Source: an uncultured Eubacteriales bacterium
GTDB taxonomy: Bacteria; Bacillota; Clostridia; Oscillospirales; CAG-272
Assembly: GCA_905187695.1 (NCBI GenBank)
Contig: CAJJIY010000014.1
Location: 1-33,903, forward strand
Direction of reading: 5' to 3'
Length of the DNA stretch: 33,903 nucleotides
Positions 7,564 through 16,008 of this stretch are shown one piece after another. The position numbers were made by a program, and so were the translations under genes. The notes below the pieces were generated by a model. It saw nothing but the letters and a program-made list of their open reading frames with translations, ran no database searches and had not been told where the DNA came from. Numbering within the stretch: position 1 is the first letter of the stretch; the number at the start of each line of letters is the position of its first letter.

Positions 7564-9936
7564 ATGAAACGAATTTTGGGAGCCGCATTTTGCCTTCTTA
7601 TGCTTTTTTCAATGGTTTCTCTCTTTTCGTCCTGCGGCGCAGGCGCAAAAAAGAAAGTGGATCTGTCGGATTACACCCTTGTTTACGGTGCCAAAGGGAT
7701 TTCCGGCGGCGCGGATGACCGTATTTTTGAATTCAGCGAAGCTATGAACGCTTCGCTGGGTACGGATGCGTACTATAAGGCGGATTTCGGACAAGAAACG
7801 GTTGCCAGCGATGACCATGAGATCCTCATCGGCGATACCGCGCGTGTGGAAAGCGCCGAGGCAAAAGACCGCATCAAAGGGGACGGATACTGCATTGAAG
7901 TCACCAAAAACAAAATCGTGATCGTGGGCAGCAGTACCTATTTCACGCTGATGGCGCTGGATGTTTTTGAGAAAGAATATTTCTCCGAAAAGCGCGACAA
8001 TGCCACGCTCCAGATCCGGAAACGGACCGTTGCTTCCAATTTGCCGGTGTTGGTGTTTGACGCCTCTTATTCCTATGTGTATTCGGCGGCACTGGATGAC
8101 CAGAAGGGCTGTGCCTATGGCGACAGTTATGTTAAGACCACTGAAAATCCGGACGCTTTTGACTATCCGGTGGTGGCGGCCCAGCGCATTGCGAAGGCGC
8201 TGGGGAAAGTGCTGAATGTAGAGAATCCCGTTTCCCGCGCGGTGAAAGACAACGCGCCTGCCGGAGAGCATGAGGTTCTGGTCGGTGATGTGGACCGCGA
8301 GGCTGCACGGACGGCCGCCGCCAAGTTGGACGCCGACCGGTATTCCGTTACGCTGTCGGGTGGGAAGGTGATTATTTCCGCCCGCAACGATGTCACCCTG
8401 CGCGCCGGAGTCACGGCATTCTTGAATATGGTGACGGACTGCACGGTGACGAATGAGGGGGGCAATTCCGAGATCCGTTTGCCTGCGGATTACGAAAAAG
8501 TTTTCACCTACAAGAACGCCAGGTGGATTTCGGATTTTCCGCAGCCGGAAGGAGAGGGCATTGAACTTTCCGGTTCGGTGGATGTCTATGACAGCACGCT
8601 GGAGTATTATTACACGGGTTCCGGCGTGACCGCCGCCGCTTTCCGCGCCTATTGCGGGAAGCTGGAAGCGGCCGGATATACGCGGTATATGGAAAACGAG
8701 ATTGCCGGCAGTCTCTTTGCCACCTATATCAACGACCAGAACACAATCCATGTTGCCTATAACGCGTTTGAATATCTGGAGAGTGCAGAGAACATTACCC
8801 AGAACCTGAAGACCTGCCTGCGGGTGATTACTTCGCCGCGCAATGCAGTGAATCTTGTGCCCGAAAGCGTTAAAACGCAGAATCTTTCCTATAAGAAGGT
8901 GACCGATACCAAGATCACTTCCGTGCGCCTTGACCGCCCGACGAACGGCTATGTCCGGGGCAATGCTTATATCATGACGCTGGAGGATGGTTCTTTCATC
9001 GTGCTGGACGGCGGTGTGCCCGTTGACAACGACTACAACAAGACCCGGCTTTACAATGTACTCTGCGACCTGCACCGGCAGGTCTACGGCACAGCGCCCT
9101 CGGCCGAAAATCCCATTGTCATCTCGGCCTGGTATCTGACGCATCTGCACAATGACCATTTCCAGAATTTCCGCGACCTTCTGCAGGCTTACGGTTCTCA
9201 GATGGAGTGCCACTATCTCATTGCCAACTTTGCTTCCGACAGCGAGACCTATAACTGCTTTGACCCCAATCCCTCCCTCCGGGACGGTATCAACGCCGTT
9301 TTGAAGTATCCCCGCGGCGGCATGACCTATGTGAAAGTACATACGGGGCAGAAACTCTATTTTGCCAATGTAGAAATGGAAGTCCTCTGCACGCACGAAG
9401 ACCTTTACCCCAACCGTGTTCTCATGTTCAATGATACCAGTACGGCCATTCGTTTTACCACCTATACGACGGACGGGAAGGGGAATATCACTTCTGAGAA
9501 CCCCACGACCTCCATTTGGTTGGGCGACCTTTTTGAGGGCGGAAGCCAGTTTATGCGCGCCAACTACGGCAGCTATCTGGAGTCCGACATGGTTCAGGTG
9601 GCACATCACGGCTATAACGGATGCGAGCTGGAGTTTTACAAGCAGGTCAACGCCCGGATTGTCTGGTTCCCGCATGGATCCGGAGATTTCTGGTGGTTGA
9701 TCAATCCGGACGCTTGCAAAGACTATTGGCAGGCCATTGACCGCGCCGTGGCCTTTGACTTGCCGCGCGTGGAATATGTCATCACAATGGATGGCTATAA
9801 CACCACCGTGACCTTTGACAAAAACGGCAACCCGGACTTTGAGAATCTTACAAACATTGCGGATGGCTATGCCCAGTCCGGCGTGCCGATTCAGTACGGC
9901 ACTTATGTGATCCGGGTCAAAGACCAGAAAACGTAA
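7564..9936 (+). CDS. Surface lipoprotein with ComEC-like MBL-fold domain, paralog 3
   Basis: Predicted lipoprotein of 790 aa with the same layout. The signal ends in LFSSC (Cys24). Module 1 carries HEILIGDTARVES followed by NKIVIVGSSTYFTL; module 2 carries HEVLVGDVDRE. The middle domain reads EYYYTGSGV, and the MBL domain has LDGG, HLHNDH (527-532), GDL (D655) and AHHG (H681, H682). It shares long stretches with paralog 4, for example ESVKTQNLSYKKVTDTK against ESVKTQNLSYTKVTETK, so these two look like the most recent duplication. The start is supported by the AGAGG ribosome binding site before the ATG. Gaps of 43 bp upstream and 23 bp downstream suit one operon. All metal motifs are intact, so I expect an active hydrolase, but the reaction is not known. 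Confidence 0.85.
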   Translation: MKRILGAAFCLLMLFSMVSLFSSCGAGAKKKVDLSDYTLVYGAKGISGGADDRIFEFSEAMNASLGTDAYYKADFGQETVASDDHEILIGDTARVESAEAKDRIKGDGYCIEVTKNKIVIVGSSTYFTLMALDVFEKEYFSEKRDNATLQIRKRTVASNLPVLVFDASYSYVYSAALDDQKGCAYGDSYVKTTENPDAFDYPVVAAQRIAKALGKVLNVENPVSRAVKDNAPAGEHEVLVGDVDREAARTAAAKLDADRYSVTLSGGKVIISARNDVTLRAGVTAFLNMVTDCTVTNEGGNSEIRLPADYEKVFTYKNARWISDFPQPEGEGIELSGSVDVYDSTLEYYYTGSGVTAAAFRAYCGKLEAAGYTRYMENEIAGSLFATYINDQNTIHVAYNAFEYLESAENITQNLKTCLRVITSPRNAVNLVPESVKTQNLSYKKVTDTKITSVRLDRPTNGYVRGNAYIMTLEDGSFIVLDGGVPVDNDYNKTRLYNVLCDLHRQVYGTAPSAENPIVISAWYLTHLHNDHFQNFRDLLQAYGSQMECHYLIANFASDSETYNCFDPNPSLRDGINAVLKYPRGGMTYVKVHTGQKLYFANVEMEVLCTHEDLYPNRVLMFNDTSTAIRFTTYTTDGKGNITSENPTTSIWLGDLFEGGSQFMRANYGSYLESDMVQVAHHGYNGCELEFYKQVNARIVWFPHGSGDFWWLINPDACKDYWQAIDRAVAFDLPRVEYVITMDGYNTTVTFDKNGNPDFENLTNIADGYAQSGVPIQYGTYVIRVKDQKT

Positions 9937-9959
9937 AAACCGTCAAAAAGGAGTTCATT

Positions 9960-12320
9960 ATGAAACGAATCCTAAGCTTTACCCTGTGCTTGCTTATGCT
10001 TGTGTCTCTGGTGCCGCTTTTTGCCTCCTGCGGCCCAAACAGCAAGAAAAAAATAGATCTTTCCGATTATCAGGTGATTTACGGAAACAAGAATCTTTCG
10101 GAAAGCGCGGATGACCAGATTTACGATTTCGGACAGACGCTCAAGGACAAATTGGGTATTGACCTGACCTGTATGCCCGATCTTTCCAGCGAAAGCGTTG
10201 CCAGCGAAGACCACGAGATTCTGATTGGCGACACCATGCGGATCGAAAGCCAGGAGGCCAAGGATCGCATCAGCGGAGACGGCTACTGCATTGAAGTTAC
10301 CAAAAACAAGATCGTAATCGTGGGTAGCAGCACCTATTTTACGCTGTTGGCACTGGAAACTTTTGAAAAAGAATATCTTTCCGGAGAAATCTCTGGCTCC
10401 ACGCTCGCTATTCAGAAACGTACGGTGGTTTCCGATCTGCCGGTGCTGCTTCTTGATTCGTCTTTTAATTATATTTATTCAATCAAACTGGACGCGGCAA
10501 TCGGATGCGTGTTCGGAAAAGATTATGTGACCTCCTCTGAAAATCCGGCCGCCTATGACTATCCAGTGGTGGTTGCACAGCGGCTTTCCAAAACCATCAA
10601 CGATACGATCGGTTCCACCAAGGGTGCCGCCGCCGCGATGGCCGACAACAACAAGCTCAATAAAAACGAAGTGCTGGTCGGCGATGTGGATCGGGATGAG
10701 ACCCGCGCGGCCGCGGCCAAACTGGATGCCAATCAGTATTCTCTGACGGTTTCCGGAACCCGGATTATACTTGGCTCGCGGAATGATGTTACGCTGCGTG
10801 CCGCTACCACGGCTTTCCTGAATCTGGTCAATGACTGCACTCTGACTGATGCAGACGACAATGTCACCATCCGGATACCCGCCGAATATGAGAAAATCTA
10901 CACTTATACCGGCACCAAGTGGATTTCTGATTTTCCGCGGCCGGAGGGCGAGGGAATTGAACTTTCCGGTTCGGTAGATCTGTATGACAGCACACTGGAG
11001 TATTATTTTACCGGAAACGGCGTCAATGCGGCGGCTTACCGCGCCTACTGCGAAAAGCTGGAGGCGGCCGGTTATACCCGGTATATGGAAAACGAAATTG
11101 AGGAGAGCCTGTTCCGCACCTATGTGAACAGTGAAAACACCCTCCATGTCACTTACTCGGCGTTCAAATACGGCAAAGAGGAAGGCCTTGGAAACAAGCT
11201 GAAGACCTGCATCCGGGTGATTGCCGCGCCCCGTTCGGCCGTCAATCTTGTCCCTGAAAGCGTCAAGACGCAGAATCTTTCCTACACGAAGGTGACCGAA
11301 ACCAAAATGACTTCCATGCGCCTGGATTACAGCAGCGGAAGCTGGGGCAATGCCTATATCATGACGCTGGAAGACGGTTCTTTCATCGTGCTGGACGGCG
11401 GCGCAAACAAGAGCGCGGTCGACAAAAACCGGCTTTACAATGTGCTCTCGGATCTTCATACCCAAGCCTACGGAAGTACTCCGAACGCCAACAATCCGAT
11501 TGTAATCTCAGCCTGGTACCTGTCTCACCTGCACATGGATCATTACTCTAACTTTTACAGCTTTTTGCAGACTTACGGTCCAAAAACCGAATGTCACTAT
11601 CTTATTGCCAATTTTGCCTCTGACAGCGAGACTTATAACTGTTATGATCCAAATCCGACCCTGCGGAATGCCATTGGTTCGGTATCCAAATTCCCCAAGG
11701 GCGGCATGACCTATGTAAAAGTGCATGCCGGACAGAAACTCTATTTTGCCAATGTGGAGCTGGAAGTGCTTTATACCCACGAAGAACTTTATCCGAACCG
11801 TGTAACGCTCTTCAATGATACCACCACGGTGATTCGTTTCAAAACCTATACCACCGACGGAAAAGGGAACATCACTTCTGCTGCCCCCACTACATCGGTG
11901 TGGCTGGGCGACCTTTATGAGGGCGGCAGCCAATTCCTGCGGGCAAGTTATGGCAGCTATCTGGAATCGGATATGGTTCAGATCGCGCACCACGGTTATA
12001 ACGGCTGCGAATTGGCGCTTTATAAGCGCATCAACGCCAAATATGTGTGGTTCCCGAACGGCGAGGGTTGGGTTTGGGGGAACATCAACAGCAACGGCGC
12101 TTATGCGGCCATTGACCGGGCTGCATGCCAACTCCCGCGCGTGGAATATGTTATTCTGCTGGATCGCTATAATACCACGGTAACCATTGATAAAAACGGC
12201 CCTGATTTTGATGCGCTTTATAATGCGGCGGACGAGATCGGGAACGACTCCGGTTCAATGATTGAATATTCAAACGGCCTTGCCTCCAAAAAGGGTTCTG
12301 TCATCCGAATAAAGAAATAA
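9960..12320 (+). CDS. Surface lipoprotein with ComEC-like MBL-fold domain, paralog 4
   Basis: Predicted lipoprotein of 786 aa and last gene of the array. The signal ends in LFASC (Cys24). Module 1 contains HEILIGDTMRIES and module 2 NEVLVGDVDRDE. The middle domain reads EYYFTGNGV. The MBL domain has LDGG, HLHMDH (523-528), GDL (D651) and AHHG (H677, H678), with Ser in place of Thr just before the first His. Like all four, it ends with an R/G-YNTT-x-T-x-x-KNGPD-type segment after the metal site. The ribosome binding site AAAAAGGAG is well placed, and a strong hairpin terminator follows the stop directly. It is closest in sequence to paralog 3. No partner gene (transporter, regulator, glycosidase) lies beside the array, so context does not give the substrate. 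Confidence 0.85.
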   Translation: MKRILSFTLCLLMLVSLVPLFASCGPNSKKKIDLSDYQVIYGNKNLSESADDQIYDFGQTLKDKLGIDLTCMPDLSSESVASEDHEILIGDTMRIESQEAKDRISGDGYCIEVTKNKIVIVGSSTYFTLLALETFEKEYLSGEISGSTLAIQKRTVVSDLPVLLLDSSFNYIYSIKLDAAIGCVFGKDYVTSSENPAAYDYPVVVAQRLSKTINDTIGSTKGAAAAMADNNKLNKNEVLVGDVDRDETRAAAAKLDANQYSLTVSGTRIILGSRNDVTLRAATTAFLNLVNDCTLTDADDNVTIRIPAEYEKIYTYTGTKWISDFPRPEGEGIELSGSVDLYDSTLEYYFTGNGVNAAAYRAYCEKLEAAGYTRYMENEIEESLFRTYVNSENTLHVTYSAFKYGKEEGLGNKLKTCIRVIAAPRSAVNLVPESVKTQNLSYTKVTETKMTSMRLDYSSGSWGNAYIMTLEDGSFIVLDGGANKSAVDKNRLYNVLSDLHTQAYGSTPNANNPIVISAWYLSHLHMDHYSNFYSFLQTYGPKTECHYLIANFASDSETYNCYDPNPTLRNAIGSVSKFPKGGMTYVKVHAGQKLYFANVELEVLYTHEELYPNRVTLFNDTTTVIRFKTYTTDGKGNITSAAPTTSVWLGDLYEGGSQFLRASYGSYLESDMVQIAHHGYNGCELALYKRINAKYVWFPNGEGWVWGNINSNGAYAAIDRAACQLPRVEYVILLDRYNTTVTIDKNGPDFDALYNAADEIGNDSGSMIEYSNGLASKKGSVIRIKK

Positions 12321-12358
12321 ACAAAATCACTACCGCCATCGGGCGGTAGCGATTTTGT
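12321..12358. terminator. Bidirectional rho-independent terminator
   Basis: ACAAAATC/CTACCGCC pairs with GGCGGTAG/GATTTTGT around an ATCG loop, with one mismatch at 12329/12350. The AT-rich outer arms provide a T-rich tail on either strand. It lies between the convergent paralog 4 (+) and coaW (-) and can serve both. Confidence 0.88.
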
Positions 12359-12373
12359 TGCTTTATATCCCGG

Positions 12374-13225
12374 TCATTCGTCCTCGCACAGGGCCGCTCC
12401 GATCACGGTGCCGTACTGCGCGTTTTCGGGAATGAAAAAGTGAATGCCAAAGGTCTTTTCCAATACGGCAAAAACCTGCCGGATGGGCGCGATCCGTGTG
12501 AGATTTCCGGTCAGAACCACATTGGAAAGGCCATAATTCCGGGCGGCGAAGACCGAGAGCATTCCGATGGTCTCGCCGACCATGTTGACAATGCCAAGGG
12601 CAATGTCATGTTTGTTGGCCATGTCGCTCAGCTTTCCGAAGTTGGAGGCAGTCAGTTCATAATTGACGCCCGGGTAAAGGTCCTTGGTGGAAATATCCCG
12701 GATGCGCAGGTCCACTTTGGAGAGATCTCCGCCTTCACAGAGTTCTTCAATGTGAGAAACCGTGTCCACCCCCAGCATCTTGTGCGACAGGCCCACCAGT
12801 GTGCCGCCGCCGACGCCGGTTCCACCCAGATATTCCACGGTGGTCTTGCCGTTTGCTTCTTTTTTGGCGTGGATAATGGCCGTACCGGTGCCCATGCTGA
12901 CGACAATTGCGTCCGTGAGCTCCGAAAGATAGAGGCCGCCCAACCCCACGCTGGTGAATTCCGGCACTATCCGGCAGGAAAGCCCGTCATAAAGCGGATT
13001 GCGCGCAAATGCAGAACCCACACCGGTCATGAGTACCCGGTCGATCTCTTTCATGGAAAGACCGTTTTCCATGGTGAATTTTCCGAATGCCCCGTAAATA
13101 GAGGTTACGGGGTCTCCCGCGCGCACCCAGAGCGGCGGAATCAATTCTTTTTGTTGCCCGTTTTCCCGAAAGCCCACGATCTTTGTGGTACTGCCGCCAA
13201 CATCAATGCCCAAAACCGTTTTCAT
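12374..13225 (-). CDS. coaW: Type II pantothenate kinase (CoaW-like)
   Basis: 283 aa; phosphorylates pantothenate in the first step of coenzyme A synthesis, in the cytoplasm. The ASKHA fold is visible as the N-terminal phosphate-binding loop GIDVGGSTTK (residues 6-15), PEFTSVGLGG with the likely catalytic Glu, MGTGTAI and GGTGVGGGT, the pattern of Staphylococcus and eukaryotic type II enzymes. The frame can be extended upstream to 13444, but the ATG at 13225-13223 has an AAAGGAG site about 11 bases before it and starts exactly at the conserved strand, so I choose it. A BadF/BadG-type activator ATPase is the main alternative; no cysteine cluster typical of those is evident, so I prefer CoaW. 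It is a monocistronic unit with its own promoter, convergent with the MBL array. Confidence 0.85.
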   Translation of the reverse strand: MKTVLGIDVGGSTTKIVGFRENGQQKELIPPLWVRAGDPVTSIYGAFGKFTMENGLSMKEIDRVLMTGVGSAFARNPLYDGLSCRIVPEFTSVGLGGLYLSELTDAIVVSMGTGTAIIHAKKEANGKTTVEYLGGTGVGGGTLVGLSHKMLGVDTVSHIEELCEGGDLSKVDLRIRDISTKDLYPGVNYELTASNFGKLSDMANKHDIALGIVNMVGETIGMLSVFAARNYGLSNVVLTGNLTRIAPIRQVFAVLEKTFGIHFFIPENAQYGTVIGAALCEDE

Positions 13226-13256
13226 GTGAAAATTCACTCCTTTAGTTGCTTTATTC

Positions 13257-13285
13257 ATTGTAGCACAGCCTTGAAAAAAAATCAA
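13257..13285 (-). promoter_or_regulatory. Promoter of coaW
   Basis: Minus-strand TTGATT (13285-13280) and TACAAT (13262-13257) with a 17-bp spacer. It overlaps the rightward promoter of the HAD-rqcH operon. Confidence 0.65.
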
Positions 13286-13299
13286 GTATATGATATAAG
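13271..13299 (+). promoter_or_regulatory. Promoter of the HAD-rqcH-topB-apbE operon
   Basis: TTGAAA (13271-13276) and TATAAG (13294-13299) with a 17-bp spacer. A leader of about 65 nt follows, containing a small hairpin, ACGGC (13309-13313) with GCCGT (13321-13325). The TTGACA at 13325-13330 has no -10 box at the right distance and is less likely. Confidence 0.6.
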
Positions 13300-13370
13300 A
13301 TATTGTATACGGCATTTCGCGCCGTTGACACTTGCTTTGGCCTGGCGCCGTCTTTCTGAAAGGAAATCTT

Positions 13371-14201
13371 ATGAACTTTAAAAATCCGGAATTATCCGTT
13401 CTTTCCTCGAAAAAACTGTATATTTTTGACATGGACGGCACCATTTATCTCGGTGCCAAAGTTTTTCCGTTTGCCATCCGGTTTATTGACCATTTGCGCG
13501 CGGCGGGGAAGCAGGTGCTGTTTTTTACCAATAATGCCTCTCATACCCCCGATTATTACCTTGAAAAACTGGGACGGATGGGCTTTTCTCCCAAGCGGGA
13601 GGAAATTATGACCTCGGGCGATGTGACGGCCGCTTTTTTGCTTCGTCACCGTGCAGGAAAGAGCGTTTATCTGGTAGGCACGCCTGAGCTGACCGAAAAT
13701 TTTCATGCGTCCGGGATTTCATTGCTGACCGGAAAAGAGCCCCGCGCCGATATTGTTGTGACCAGCTTTGATAACACGCTGACCTATGAAAAATTAAGCG
13801 AAGCCTGCCGTCTGATCCGGGGCGGCGCGGAATATCTTTCTACACACCCGGATGTCACCTGTCCCACCGAAACGGGATCTGTACCCGACAGCGGAGCCAT
13901 TGCCGCTTTCATCACAGCTGCCACCGGCCAAAACCCCATTTATTTCGGGAAGCCCTACCCGGAGACGGTGGAAATGATCTGCGAAACGACCGGATGTGAA
14001 ACCGGGGAAATGGCCATTTTCGGGGATCGGCTCTATACCGATATCGCCATCGGCCGCCGCTATGGAATCACGGCCGTGCTGGTGCTTTCCGGCGAGACTA
14101 AAGCCGCCGATGTCGAAGCGGCCGCGCCGGCCGACCGTCCGGATTTCTTGTTTGAATCTTTGAATGAGGCAGACCGGGCGCTTTTTGGAATTTCAAACTG
14201 A
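13371..14201 (+). CDS. HAD-superfamily subclass IIA sugar/nucleotide phosphatase (NagD-like)
   Basis: 276 aa; soluble phosphatase of the NagD/4-nitrophenylphosphatase group, with small phosphorylated sugars or nucleotides as likely substrates. All four HAD motifs are present: FDMDGT (nucleophile D20, acid/base D22), FTNN, the Lys of FGKPYPE, and GDRLYTDI. The long segment between motifs II and III is the C2 cap that sets subclass IIA apart. A TTG upstream (13332) would lengthen the protein by 13 residues, but the ATG at 13371 has AAAGGA six bases before it and gives a normal N-terminus. First gene of a rightward operon; rqcH follows 12 bp later. Exact substrate not predictable. Confidence 0.88.
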   Translation: MNFKNPELSVLSSKKLYIFDMDGTIYLGAKVFPFAIRFIDHLRAAGKQVLFFTNNASHTPDYYLEKLGRMGFSPKREEIMTSGDVTAAFLLRHRAGKSVYLVGTPELTENFHASGISLLTGKEPRADIVVTSFDNTLTYEKLSEACRLIRGGAEYLSTHPDVTCPTETGSVPDSGAIAAFITAATGQNPIYFGKPYPETVEMICETTGCETGEMAIFGDRLYTDIAIGRRYGITAVLVLSGETKAADVEAAAPADRPDFLFESLNEADRALFGISN

Positions 14202-14213
14202 AAGGAGCAAAAG

Positions 14214-15974
14214 ATGGCATTTGATGCCGGATATCTGGCGGCCGTTGCCGGCGAAATCCGAAAGGAAGCGTTGGGCGGCAGAATCGAAAAAATTACACAG
14301 CCGGAGCGCGACACGCTGATTTTTCAGATGCGCAGTTTCTCCGGAGGGCGACGATTGCTTATAAACGCAGGTTCGGCCAATCCGCGCATCGGATTCACCG
14401 AAAATATTTTTGAAAATCCGCAAAATCCGCCGCTTTTTTGCGTGCTTTTACGCAAACACCTTTCCGGCGCCAAGCTTTCGGGCGTGCAGCAAGAGGGTTT
14501 TGAACGGGTGCTGACCCTCACTTTTGAGACGCGGGACGAAATGGGGTATCCCTGCGAGCGTCGTCTGGTGGCCGAAATGATGGGGAAATACAGCAATCTT
14601 GTTTTTACTGACGGACAGGGAAAGATCCTTTCGGTACTTCGTCCGGTGGATTTCACCACCAGCTCGCTTCGTCAGTTGTTGCCCGGCATGCGCTATGAGT
14701 TGCCGCCACCGCAGGAAAAAACCAATCCTTTAACGGTTACGCGGGCTGAATTTTCGGTTCTTTTGTCGGCGGCCGGTGAAAAAAACGCCGCCAAATGGAT
14801 CACGGCCTCGTTTCTCGGCGTCAGTGCGCCGGTTGCGCGTGAGATTGTGTTCCGCGCAACCGGAGACGGAGACTGTACGGCTGCCGGGGCAGATCCGCAA
14901 AAACTGGCCGATACCTTTTTGGGGATTTTTGACCGGATTAAAAAGGAATCTTTTTCGCCCTGCATGGTGACGGACGAGACCGGAAAACCGGCGCTTTATG
15001 CTTTTTTGGAATTGACGGAGTTTCCGGATCTGCGTCATTTTGACAGCCCCAGCGCGCTGCTGGATGTCTGGTTTGGCGAGCGGGACAAGGCCGCCCGCGT
15101 ACATCAGCGTGCAGCGGACATTCTGCGGCTTCTGACCAACGCCGAAAACCGCATTTCTCATAAACTTTCACTTCAGCGTTCGGAACTTGCCGAAAGCGAA
15201 ATGGGAGAACACTATCAAAGACTCGGCAATCTCATTGTGCAAAACTGTTACGCGCTCAAAAAAGGAGACGCCCGCGCGGAATTGACCGATTATGGGAATC
15301 CTTTGCCGGACGGCGATTTTGCGCGCGTCACGGTGGAACTGGATCCTCGCCTCACGCCTGCCGCCAATGCCCAGCGCTATTTTAAAAAATATGCCAAAAG
15401 CAAAAGCGCCAAGGTGGAACTGACCCGCCAGATCGCGCTGGGAGAGCGGGAATTATCCTATCTTTCCAGTGTTAAAACCGCGCTGTCCACGGCCGAAACG
15501 CCGGCCGATCTGTTGGAGATCCGTGAGGAACTGGCCAAATCCGGTTACGGCAGCCGTGTGAAAAATCAGCCGGGGCTTCCCAAAAAGAAAGCGCCCGGCT
15601 ATGCCGAATACCGCACGGAAGGCGGCTATCGTGTGCTTTGCGGAAAAAATAATCTGCAAAACGAGGAAATTACGCACAGGATTGCCGGAAAGAATGACTA
15701 TTGGTTTCATGCCAAGAACCGCCCCGGTTCCCATGTGGTGCTTTTGCTGGAAGGAAAAGGCGAGCCGGAGGCCAAAGATTTTACAAGGGCGGCCGAGATC
15801 GCCGCGCTTTTTTCGGATGCCGCCGGCGCACCGCTGACCGAAGTAGATTATACGCTGGTGCGGAATCTGAAAAAGACGCCCGGCGATCATCCGGGATTTG
15901 TCGTGTATCATCAGAACTGGAGCGCGGTGGTCAGTCCGGATCCGGCTGTCATCGGCGCTTTGCGTGTAAAATAA
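14214..15974 (+). CDS. rqcH: Ribosome-associated quality control protein RqcH (NFACT family)
   Basis: 586 aa. RqcH binds 50S subunits carrying stalled nascent chains and recruits tRNA-Ala to add C-terminal alanine tails, marking the chain for degradation. Older annotations call it fibronectin-binding protein FbpA. Visible parts are the NFACT-N domain (MAFDAGYLAAVAGE at the start, LLRKHLSG near 78-85, MGKYSNLVF), a central helical/coiled-coil region (about 290-430), and the C-terminal NFACT-R domain with DYWFHAKNRPGSHVVL. The position that is D97 in the D97-R98 pair described for Bacillus subtilis appears as E97-R98 (GFERV) by my count. A strong site, AAAGGAG, precedes the ATG. The length is normal. 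Confidence 0.95.
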   Translation: MAFDAGYLAAVAGEIRKEALGGRIEKITQPERDTLIFQMRSFSGGRRLLINAGSANPRIGFTENIFENPQNPPLFCVLLRKHLSGAKLSGVQQEGFERVLTLTFETRDEMGYPCERRLVAEMMGKYSNLVFTDGQGKILSVLRPVDFTTSSLRQLLPGMRYELPPPQEKTNPLTVTRAEFSVLLSAAGEKNAAKWITASFLGVSAPVAREIVFRATGDGDCTAAGADPQKLADTFLGIFDRIKKESFSPCMVTDETGKPALYAFLELTEFPDLRHFDSPSALLDVWFGERDKAARVHQRAADILRLLTNAENRISHKLSLQRSELAESEMGEHYQRLGNLIVQNCYALKKGDARAELTDYGNPLPDGDFARVTVELDPRLTPAANAQRYFKKYAKSKSAKVELTRQIALGERELSYLSSVKTALSTAETPADLLEIREELAKSGYGSRVKNQPGLPKKKAPGYAEYRTEGGYRVLCGKNNLQNEEITHRIAGKNDYWFHAKNRPGSHVVLLLEGKGEPEAKDFTRAAEIAALFSDAAGAPLTEVDYTLVRNLKKTPGDHPGFVVYHQNWSAVVSPDPAVIGALRVK

Positions 15975-15990
15975 ATCCCCAAAAAAGAAG

Positions 15991-16000
15991 GAAAGGAGGG
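15991..16000 (+). promoter_or_regulatory. Strong ribosome binding site selecting a TTG start
   Basis: GAAAGGAGGG ends eight bases before TTG at 16009-16011. No in-frame ATG lies nearby, and the protein must begin within a few residues of the TOPRIM strand, so this site fixes the TTG as topB's start. Confidence 0.8.
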
Positions 16001-16008
16001 AACGGCTT

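Larger units (their letters stand above)
2788..12320 (+). repeat. Four-copy tandem gene duplication
   Basis: Four colinear genes of 2.3-2.4 kb stand head to tail with 23-43 bp between them. Their translations align end to end, including the lipoprotein signal, both N-terminal modules, the middle domain and the MBL motifs, while the DNA has diverged. This is an expanded paralog array, not an assembly repeat: copies differ at many codons, and 3 and 4 are more alike than the others. Confidence 0.85.

Noticed and set aside
7609..9675. 688-codon open frame on the minus strand opposite paralog 3
   Set aside because: It lies wholly opposite a gene with a signal peptide, ribosome binding site and conserved motifs in four copies. 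Its translation has no recognisable domain; long antisense frames arise from codon bias in GC-rich genes.
2788..12320. Four-copy array as an assembly duplication
   Set aside because: The copies differ throughout at DNA and protein level and in length, so they are true paralogs rather than repeated contig sequence.
13325..13330. TTGACA as -35 box for the HAD phosphatase gene
   Set aside because: No -10 element lies 16-18 bp downstream; the TTGAAA/TATAAG pair at 13271-13299 is better.
13226..13444. N-terminal extension of CoaW upstream of 13225
   Set aside because: It would run through the promoter region and into the HAD gene. The ATG at 13225 has a good ribosome binding site and fits the family's N-terminus.
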